Origin: Gautieria morchelliformis
Lineage: Eukaryota > Basidiomycota > Agaricomycetes > Gomphales > Gomphaceae
Assembly (NCBI GenBank): GCA_015179125.1
Contig: WHVA01000080.1
Location: forward strand, 62,001-126,000
Length of the DNA stretch: 64,000 bases
Direction: 5' to 3'
Part shown: positions 55,978-64,000 of the stretch, in pieces
Position numbering within the stretch: the stretch's first letter is position 1
Layout of the letters: the number at the start of each line of letters is the position of its first letter
Position numbers and translations under genes: made by a program
The notes under the pieces: generated by a model
What the model was told of the DNA's origin: nothing
The model's database searches: none
What the model saw: the letters and a program-made list of their open reading frames with translations, nothing else

Positions 55978-58932
55978 GTAGAGAAGCCAGCGCGATAACA
56001 CAACTACGGATCAGACAACAAAATGTCAACAAGTCTCTCACCGCCACGGCCGACATGCTAGCAGCAAGCACACCTGACAAATACGACGTACTCGCGATAC
56101 AAGAACCATACATCGATTTCCTGGGAAACGCAAGGGCGACATCCCACTGGTACACAGTGTACCTGAAGACTCACTACGTAGACAAGGAAAAAACGACAAG
56201 AGCGATGGTCCTGGTCAGCAAGAAGATAGCTACCAACGCCTGGGCAGCGGTGGACATAGGAACACCGGACGTTACTGTGATAAAACTGAGGACGGGAGCG
56301 GGAGAAATCACAATCATCAACATGTACTGTGACTGCAACAATTCGGACAGCGTCAGAAGAGTGAAAACCCACCTACAGACGCAGGCAGGAGCCGACAACG
56401 AAAACCACGAGGCAGGAATGGTATGGCTGGGAGATTTCAATTGGCATCACCCACAATGGGACAAAGAACGCAATAACCATCTATTCACGAGACACAACCT
56501 GGACGAAGCACAAATATTAATCGACGCAACAGTAGACTGGGACATGCATATGGCGCTCCCCAAAGATATTCCGACGCTGAGGGCCATGTCCACAGGCAAC
56601 AACACTCGAACCGATAACGTTTTCCTTACATTCGAGCTAACAGAAAGACTGATACATTGTTACACAGTGCCAGAAGAACAACCAATGAAGAGCGATCACT
56701 ATCCCATAGACACAGCGATAGAAGTCACGATGGAAGCAGCAGACGTTGACGCGAAGCGAAACTACAGACAGGTCGACTGGAAGCTTTTCAACGAGAAACT
56801 CGAAGAGAAACTTAAGCAAGCGATCGCGGAGCCGAACCCCAAAGACAAGCATCAATTTTCACAGAATTTACAGGAACTAACCAACGCAATCATAGAAACA
56901 GCTACGGACCATGTACCAATGACGAGGCCGTCCCCGTTCATGAAGAGATGGTGGTCAATGGAGATAGCGCAGCTGAGAAAGGCGACTAGGAGAACGGGCA
57001 GACAGGCGTATCAGCATAGGAACGACCCAAATCACGACACGCACAGGGTGTATAGGAGAGCCAGAAACAAATACACCAGGGCGATAGAGAGGTCAAAAAA
57101 AGAGCACTGGGAGGACTTCCTGGAAAGGACGGATCAGTCGACGGTCTGGACGCACACAAATACGCATCAATGGACCCTTCGGATGGAGGGCGAGCCCGAG
57201 TACTGACGCTCAAGACAAAACACAGCGACGGAACTACGTGGATTGCCAGCATGAACGAACACAAAGCCGACATGCTATTCGAACATTCTTCCCAGAGCCG
57301 ACAAACGACCCCTCAGCCTCCTTCGACGAACAACAGTACCCACCGGCAGCATTCGAGTACACCAGCATCCCAGACACACAAATACAAAGAGCGGTAGAAA
57401 GGCTGAACTCTTTCAAGGCGCCGGGCGCCAACGGTATCCCCAACGCTGTGATAAAGCAAAGCATTAACATCTTGCTCCCGTATATAGGCCCACTCTTTCA
57501 CGTCACGTTCGAACTAGAAGTATACCTGACGGAATGGAGGGACTCCGTCACAAAAGTGCTAAGGAAGCCGGGGAAAAAAGACTACGGCACACCTGGGTCG
57601 TATAGACCCATAGCGCTATTGGACACGATCGGCAAAGTATTATCGGCATGCATAGCAGAAGACATAGTCAAGATGACTGAGAGGTACGTGCTACTACCCA
57701 ATAATCACTTCGGGTGCCGCCCAGGGTGGACCACCACAGACGCCATCCATTACCTCATCGGAGCAGCGAAGGACGCATGGCGCAGGGGAAAAGTACTGGG
57801 AGTACTGTTCCTCGACATAAAGGGCGCTTTCCCCAGCATCATCCTCAGCCAACTAATACACAAGATGCAATTGAGAGGGGTCCCGCGCGAGTACACAGAA
57901 TGGATAAGGAGGAAGGTCGAGAACAGACAGACCACGCTACGACTGGACGACTACGGCACCCAGATGATGGAAGTCGGACGCGGCATGGACCAAGGGTGCC
58001 CCCTATCAGCGATATCATACCAGTTTTACAATGCCGGACTCCTGGAGATCACCAGTGGAAAAAAAGGCGAAGACAGCGTCGGCTTCGTAGACGATATGAC
58101 GCTGTTCGCAGAAGGGGCGAGCCTGGATGAAGTGTTCGATAAACTGACACGCATCATGACCAGGTGCGGAGGAGCGCAAGAATGGGCGCAAAAGCACGAC
58201 TGCACCTTCACAGTCGACAAGTTCGGACTCATGGGTCTAACAAGGAGACGAGAAGCCGACCCCACGGGAACCAAAAAGACCAGACCGACGGCACGACCCA
58301 CCATAAAGATAGGGCAGCACGTCGTCAAACCCACGTCCTCCCACAGGTTCCTCGGGGTCATAATCGACCAGGAGCTCCGGTTCAAAGAGCAGGTCAACTT
58401 CGCGCTGCAAACAGGGAGCAAGTTCGTGGAACAATATCGCAGACTAGCCAAGCCGTCGAGAGGGGTACCAGCTAAGTACATGAGACAATATTACATAGCG
58501 GTAGCCGTCCCGAAGCTATTTTACGCAGCTGACGTATACCTGGTGCCAGGCACAGCGCGAAACAAAGGGACTAAAGGGTGCATCAACAAGCTTGCTAGAG
58601 TTCAAAGACAGGCCGTGCTGGCAATAACGGGTGCCATGAACACAACGGCGAGTGATTTATTAGATGCACACGCGAATCTACTGCCGTTCCACCTGCTAGT
58701 GGACGAAATAGTGCACAGAGCCGCCGCCCGTATAGCCTGCCTCCCCGAAGGTCACCCCTTATCCCCCAGAGCTCATCGCGCCACCTCCAGATACGTCAAG
58801 AGACACTAAACGCCACTGCACGAGATATTGCATGCGTATAAGCTCCAGCCACACAAGATGGAGAAGTGTGAGGGCAACACTAATGACAAAGCCACAACCA
58901 AAGATACTCAAGGAGATAAGAGCCGATACTAG
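55974..58932 (+). pseudogene. LINE ORF2 (endonuclease + reverse transcriptase), frameshifted
   Basis: From ATG 55974 the endonuclease domain reads AIQEPYID (catalytic E), MVWLGDFNWHHPQWD, and MKSDHYPID (SDH). The frame changes near 57150 and again near 57280, each consistent with a one- or two-base indel, after which the reverse transcriptase follows: APGANGIPNAVIK, YRPIALLDTIGKVL, LFLDIKGAFPS (catalytic D), MDQGCPLSAI, and GFVDDMTLF (the F/Y-x-D-D box). TAA at 58807-58809 interrupts the C-terminal part; the same frame stays readable to TAG 58930-58932. The RNase H/zinc tail is missing because of the gypsy insertion. Confidence 0.85.
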
Positions 58933-58948
58933 GACAATGACCAACAAC

Positions 58949-59247
58949 TGTGTAGTGGGTATCCTCAGTTTATAACTCTACCAACGATAGATACATGGGG
59001 ACTTGCCTGTGTAGTGGGTATCCTCAGAGATCAAGCTGAGGAAACGCCACCACACGGGCTACAGTCTTATAGCGCTGGCAAGGCTTACATAATAGGGGAG
59101 ATGGAAACTTGTAGAAGGTTACGGAAAGTGACGGAAAGTGACATGTGACGGAAGGTGACGGAAGGTTATGGAAACTGATGGAAGGTGACGGAAACTCATG
59201 GAAGGAAATAGAAACTTGTGGAAGGAAACGCGTGAACCCTGACATCA
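58949..59247 (-). repeat. 3' LTR of the gypsy element (right edge firm)
   Basis: On the minus strand the LTR begins TGATGTCAGGG right after the polypurine tract. The other edge is either 58949 or 59008, because TGTGTAGTGGGTATCCTCAG occurs at both places. The LTR body has short GGAAGGTGACGGAAACT-type repeats. Confidence 0.65.
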
Positions 59248-59257
59248 CCCCCCTCTC
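59248..59257 (-). promoter_or_regulatory. Polypurine tract of the gypsy element
   Basis: GAGAGGGGGG on the minus strand, directly before the LTR start TGATG; primer for plus-strand DNA synthesis in LTR retroelements. Confidence 0.75.
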
Positions 59258-59290
59258 AATGCTTGTCGTCCCGACAAGCACAGCTGCCAC

Positions 59291-59833
59291 CTAGCCCCCA
59301 ACATCCACCGAGACATCGTTTCCAAGTATGCCACAGGCGGGACCACCATCTCTCCTGACCCTTCCCTTCCTGGTAACGCAGGTCAATGATGAGCTCAGGG
59401 GGATTGGGGTCCATGGGCAAGTGCGGCCCTCGGAACCTTGCTCGACGTATTCGCTCTCCTGCCATGTTACGGAAACGTCGCCCCACCCAGCCTTCGAAAG
59501 TGTAGGGGGTTCCACATGGGGGGGTTCCATCGTTGAGGAAGACAGGTCGCCGATGTAGTATGTGTTCTCTCGTCTGTGTCGGGGTCTGAGGAATGCGAGT
59601 GCAGGGCGAGTGGGCGCCTGACTCTTCGCTGGTGTGAGGTCCTCAGAGCTGACGGACCACTTTGAAGACCATGCGACGTCGAGATCACGGCAGTCAAGCA
59701 TCCTTTGTAGCTTGGCTTCACTGGCTGCTCTGGATGACGAGAAGCCAGAGAAGTGCAGGAGGGTGGGATCGACACGTGACATGTTTGGCAGGTCGGAGAG
59801 GTTGGGTGAAGCTGGGGAGGGCAACAAGCTCAA
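59291..59833 (-). CDS. Extra ORF between chromodomain and 3' LTR (unknown)
   Basis: 180 codons on the element's coding strand, beginning MSLLPSPASPNLSDLPNMS, in the region between the pol stop (59956) and the polypurine tract. It is Ser/Pro-rich, without signal peptide, membrane segment or recognised motif, so nothing suggests an envelope protein. It may be coding-neutral 3' UTR or a captured fragment. Function unknown. Confidence 0.3.
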   Translation of the reverse strand: MSLLPSPASPNLSDLPNMSRVDPTLLHFSGFSSSRAASEAKLQRMLDCRDLDVAWSSKWSVSSEDLTPAKSQAPTRPALAFLRPRHRRENTYYIGDLSSSTMEPPHVEPPTLSKAGWGDVSVTWQESEYVEQGSEGRTCPWTPIPLSSSLTCVTRKGRVRRDGGPACGILGNDVSVDVGG

Positions 59834-59955
59834 TGGCGGGCGAGGACATGGTTGATGGATGTGGTGGGGTCGATGCAGTGGAAGTGAGCGGTCACAGGTG
59901 GAGAGGGGATATATAGCTTATCGGAATGAATTGGTTAGGCGGAGGCCGATATCGC

Positions 59956-62900
59956 TTATCTTTGGGGTCCCGGACCCTTGATATTATGAGTAGAAGCCCT
60001 GCCTGCTGTCCAGTCGAAGAGAGTTTGCCTGGAAGGTTCTGTGAAGTTCTGAAATCTCTGGAAAGGGAGGGACATGTATGTGGCTGCTGAGATACGCTGA
60101 GGTGCCTCTGGGTTCTGCCGGTGAAATTCCTTAATGAGTCGCTTTGCCCCAGAGACATCTTTTGCTGGTAGCCAGAGATCGTCGGCAGCTCCATAGCCCT
60201 TCCAGCGCACGAGATACTCCAACCTTCCACGGAACATCCTGCTGTCTAGAATCCTTTCAACTTCATATTCTTCGGCTCCATCCCATATGACAGGGGGGGG
60301 TGGTGGAGGGGCATGACGTTCAAGAATTGGGTCATCTTCATATGGCCGAAGCAGGACGACAGAGAACACTGGATGTGTGCGACCAAAGGATGCAGGAAGA
60401 TTTAGACCATAGGCATTTCGTGAGACCACCTTATTAACCGTGTAGGGACCTAGCCACTTGTGGTCTAGCTTCTTCATTGGGCGAGTGGTTGTGATGTTTT
60501 GTGCATTGAGCCAGACCTTGTCACCAAGCTTATAAACTGGGGCTGCCTTATGGTGCACGTCATAGAAGCGTGCCATGTCCTCTGCTGCCTTGGACAGGGC
60601 TGAACGAGCTTCTCTCGTGGCCGCTTCCATCCACGTTGTGAACTCATCCAGGGCCTCGAGTCGAGTTTCCTGGACTGGTTCCAGTCCCAGCCTTGGATGT
60701 TGGCCACTGTCCAACATGAAGGGTGTAGTCTGGGTTGAGGCATGGATTCGGTTGTTATAGGCAAACTCGGCCAAGGATATCCATTTGAACCAATCATCCT
60801 GACGCTGGTTGATGAATAGTCGAAGGTATTGCTCAATCTCCTGATTAACCCTTTCAGTCTGTCCATCAGTTTGGGGGTGATAAGCAGTAGAGGCAGCGAC
60901 TTTGACACCAAGAAGTTTGTTCAGTTCACGCATGAACTGGGAGATGAACTGTGTGCCTCGATCACTGATGATTTCTTCAGGGAGCCCATGAAGTTTCCAA
61001 ACATGATCACGGAAGAGTCGGGCAACTCCCACTGAAGTTACATCTGAAGTGGTGGGAATGACATGTGCACGCTTTGAGAGGCGATCGACAACAACAAGGA
61101 GAGCATCATAGCCATGACTGGTAGGCAGTTCTACAATCAAGTCAACAGACATAACCTGCCATCTACGGTCTGGGATACGGTTTGGTAGAAGCTTGCCAAT
61201 GGGAGAAGCAGGGAAGGTTTTTGTCCGGTTGCACAGGTCACAGGCCTTCACATATTTTGCAATGTAACGTCCCATCCCAGGCCACCAGTAACTCCGAGCA
61301 ACTAGTTCAGTGGTTCTCCAATGACCAGGGTGACCGGTGAGAGGCATGTCATGGTGCGCTTTCACTATGTCATGTCGTAGTTTTGCATCAAGCGGCACGT
61401 ACACTTTGTTGTGATAGAGGACAAGCCCATCCTGTTCAGACCACTCTTCTCCTCGTAAATTGCCAGAGGAGCCCAGTTCTTTGAGAGCCCTGACAACCTT
61501 TTCATCCCGGTCTACACAGTTCCTTACTCGATTGAGGAAAGCATCACCTTCACCTGGGACTAACTGCGCACCAGCCTCTGGGGGATTCGCCTTGATGTGG
61601 AACAAGTCAGGGGTAAGTAAAACTTGATTTTGGTTGTCTTCCTCCCCCCGCTTATGATCCACGCATCGTGAGAGTGCATCAGGCTTGGCTGAATGATGAC
61701 CAGGACGATGGATCAGCTCAAAATCAAAGCGAGAGAGGTAGAGTGACCAGTGTGCTTGACGACGGTTCAGGTTTTGTGCAGTGCGGAAGTAGGTGAGATT
61801 CTGATGGTCATTCAGAATCTCAATCTTGTGCTTCGTTCCCTCTAAAATGTGGCGCCATTCCTCTAATCCCCGAATCACAGAAAGAAGCTCCTTGTCATGG
61901 ATGGCATAGTTGCGTTCAGCATCATTGAGGCTTTTGGAGACAAACCCCACAGGCCCCATTTGCCATCATCACATAGCTGGGACAGTACTGCTCCTGTGGC
62001 ATAGGCTGAGGCATCTGTTTCAAGACGGAAATGTTTGTCTTGATCAGGGAGGACAAGGATCGGTGTTGAGGTGATGAGGAGTTTGAGCTTGTCAAAGGAT
62101 GCTTGCTCTGGGCCATTTGGATCCCAAGACCATTGGGCATCCTGTTTTGTCAACTGGTTGAGGGGCTTTGCAATGTGTGAGAAGTCTTCCACAAATCTAC
62201 GGTAGAAGTTGATGAAATCAAGGAATGATTTGACTTCAGTGACGTTACGTGGTATTGGCCAGTCCCACACCCCTGCAACCTTGACTGGGTCCATGGCAAC
62301 CTGTCCTTGAGAGAGGATGAGGCCGAGATACTCCACCTCTAGTTGCTCAAATAGGCATTTTTCAGGTTTGAGGTACAGGTTGTTGGCCCGGAGGATTTCA
62401 AGGACACGTCGTACAATCCTACGATGTTCTTCAAGCGACTCTGTGAAGATGAGAATGTCGTCTATGAACACCACCACAACCCCTTCATCGATGAGACTCT
62501 TGAAGATGTCATTCATCATCGTCTGGAAGGTTGCTGGGCTGTTCGTGAGTCCAAAGAACATGACTAGAGGTTCATACAGGCCCCTATTTGTCCGAAAGGC
62601 TGCCTTCCACTCATCTCCCTCTTTTATGCGTACATTATTATATCCCCAGCGAATGTCAAGCTTTGTGAAGTATTTAGCCCTTCCAGCAGCAATCTTATTC
62701 ATGATGTCTGGAACAAGGGGCAAAGGATAGGCATTCTTGATTGTTATATCATTGAGCTTTCGGTAGTCTTGCACAAATCTAAGACTGCCGTCCTTTTTCT
62801 TCACAAAGAAGACTGGAGATGCCATAGGTGACTTGGAGGGACGGATACGATGGCTCTTCAGGTTCTCCTCAAGGAAGTTATCCAGTTCCCTTTGCTCAAC

Positions 62901-63880
62901 CGGTGACATTGGGTAAACCTTTGTGCTGAAGGGTTGTGCACCTGGAGTGAGCTCAATTGCATGGTCCCAGGGCTTTCGAGGAGGCAGTTGGTCAAATGAC
63001 TCCTTAGAAAACACATCCTTGAACTCCTGGTATGGTTTAGGGCCAAGGTCCTCGAAGGATCTGACTGGTGCAGACTTGCTGGCCCGTTCAGCAAGCTGTT
63101 GGGAGACAGTCCGGCCTGCGCCAATCATTTCAGGACTCTCATTCACAAAGATGACAAAGGTCCTGTCTCCTTCCTCAAGTAGGGAGCGGGTGTGCTGTAT
63201 GGGAACCTCCTCTTGATTTACACTCTCTTCTGGAACAGTTTCGACTGTGGGCCCTCTGACAACAGGTCTGCCCCCACATGACTTGGGACAGCGTGTCATC
63301 TTCACATCTCCTGTACGCCAGTCAACTTCTGGGTTGTGTTCAACAAGCCATGTGTGACCAAGAATGATGGCAAGTCATCCAAGGCTCGTGACAGAGAATG
63401 TGGCACGTTCCGTATGATCCCCAAAGGTGCAAATGAGGTCGACTTCTTCCTTGATTGAGCCAGCCTCATTTGGGGTACCATCAATATTGTAGACGGGGAT
63501 GGCACGGGGTAGGGGGCGGGTCCGAAGCCTGTGTTCCCTCACAAAATCCACATCAATGAACATCCCTGTAGCACCACTGTCAAGGAGGGAGTCAATTGCA
63601 AGTGGATGCCCTGTGTCAATGGAGTGGACATTGAGAGGTACTTTGGTGCATCGGCGGAGGTCAGCAGTACGGACATATAGAGGGACTGGAAGGTTTGCAT
63701 TAGCAACTGGAGCGATGGGTTGGGTTTTCGGCATGGCTGGTTTGGTTTCAGTTCGATCAGGGATAGGAGAAGGATGCATCATATCGCCTGTGATCCCTAT
63801 TGTACATGTTTCGAGAACTGAAAACCGATTCGTCGAGCGGGGCATGTCTTTCACCGCTGACTGGCCTAAAAACCCTTTCC
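59956..63880 (-). pseudogene. Gypsy Pol (PR-RT-RH-INT-chromodomain), one stop and one frameshift
   Basis: Protease: LLDSGATGMFID. Reverse transcriptase: LDIRWGYNNVRIKEGDEWK and VVFIDDIL (the xxDD box). RNase H begins LETDASAYATG. Integrase: HHCC zinc finger (H-x3-H-x29-C-x2-C, HPGHW ... CDLC), catalytic core D (MSVDLIVEL), D (ISDRGTQF) and E (QTERVNQEIEQ). C-terminal chromodomain EYEVERILDSR ... YLVRWKGYG ... LWLPAKDV, which can direct integration to marked chromatin. An in-frame TGA at 63375-63377 lies between protease and RT, and a one-base loss in a G run near 61957 shifts frame within RNase H. Pol is entered from gag by a -1 frame change at about 63870. Confidence 0.88.
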
Positions 63881-64000
63881 TTCCCCTTGGACAGGGGCTT
63901 CCACCTTCTCTTTGCGTTCCTCTATCGCCGCTGCTACAGATTTAGAGACAATTGCTGCAATGTCTGCCTCTGTGAGGTTTGCACGGATTCGTGGCTTGCG
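63866..64000 (-). CDS. Gypsy gag, C-terminal end (cut by window end)
   Basis: The last 44 codons of gag are present (TEADIAAIVSKSVAAAIEER ... GKGF), ending at TAG 63866-63868. The visible part is an acidic then basic helix without a zinc knuckle. The stop lies within the candidate frameshift signal leading to pol. Gag forms the cytoplasmic particle of the retrotransposon. Confidence 0.6.
   Translation of the reverse strand, partial: RKPRIRANLTEADIAAIVSKSVAAAIEERKEKVEAPVQGEGKGF
63869..63875 (-). promoter_or_regulatory. Candidate -1 ribosomal frameshift heptamer
   Basis: GGGTTTT on the minus strand, in the phase G-GGT-TTT relative to gag and directly followed by the gag TAG. A -1 slip enters the pol frame (TTA GGC CAG...). 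A short stem (AGCGG/CCGCT, loop about 12 nt) begins about 9 nt downstream. Confidence 0.55.

Larger units (their letters stand above)
54120..58948 (+). mobile_element. Tad-like LINE, near full length, 3' end cut by gypsy insertion
   Basis: The element holds a C/A-rich 5' UTR, ORF1 with three zinc knuckles, and ORF2 with an EEP endonuclease and reverse transcriptase. The 5' edge is approximate. No poly(A) tail is found: the sequence changes to gypsy LTR at 58949. One nonsense codon in ORF1, two frameshifts and one nonsense codon in ORF2 make this copy inactive as read. Confidence 0.85.
58949..64000 (-). mobile_element. Chromodomain Ty3/gypsy retrotransposon, minus strand, 5' part beyond window
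   Basis: Order on the minus strand: end of gag, protease, reverse transcriptase, RNase H, integrase, chromodomain, an extra ORF, polypurine tract, 3' LTR. This is the gypsy order. It interrupts the LINE at 58949. Pol is damaged by a TGA and a frameshift. The 5' LTR and primer-binding site are outside the window, so LTR divergence and TSD cannot be checked here. Confidence 0.9.

Overview
The window looks like nuclear DNA of a filamentous fungus, most likely an Agaricomycete (Basidiomycota). Host genes carry many short GT-AG introns of about 45-80 nt. The mobile elements (Helitrons with a RepHel gene, Tad-like LINEs, chromodomain Ty3/gypsy elements) are of kinds common in mushroom genomes. The genus cannot be named from the sequence.

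The left 28.6 kb is almost entirely transposon. After an LTR fragment and a LINE 3' end comes a head-to-tail array of about nine Helitron units, all on the minus strand (U0-U8). Eight of them end at a recognisable CTAG terminus with a short GC hairpin: plus-strand CTAG at 3393, 9437, 11292, 14045, 16363, 18105, 24730 and 28095. U1 and U6 carry long RepHel (HUH Rep plus PIF1 helicase) genes, both broken by different mutations. U8 is a truncated helicase 3' end. U0, U2, U4, U5 and U7 are non-autonomous units built from 17-bp or 21-bp minisatellites, an AT-rich 75-96-bp satellite and a GC-rich palindromic 5' end. U3 holds a nest of solo LTRs. Target-site duplications and paralogous empty sites inside the array give a relative order of insertions.

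From 28.6 to 54 kb the window holds host genes separated by decayed repeats. They are an intron-rich TmpA-type membrane flavoprotein gene (29485-31707, minus), a three-domain H-type lectin (39704-40528, plus), a 16-exon cytochrome P450 (41668-44096, minus), an unrecognised ORF (47865-48365) and an F-box protein (50661-52117, plus). Between them lie a diverged inverted duplication (about 33.25-34.37 kb and 36.54-37.80 kb), LINE 3' tails, and an ORF1-only LINE-like insertion (45091-46735) flanked by 17-bp direct repeats.

The right end (54.1-64 kb) is a Tad-like LINE (ORF1 with zinc knuckles, ORF2 with endonuclease and reverse transcriptase, overlapping at ATGA) that is cut by a minus-strand chromodomain gypsy element running off the window. 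The gypsy gag/pol junction has a good candidate -1 frameshift signal. Gene models for the lectin, P450, TmpA-like and F-box genes were built by hand from splice signals and reading-frame continuity; boundaries should be confirmed with RNA data.
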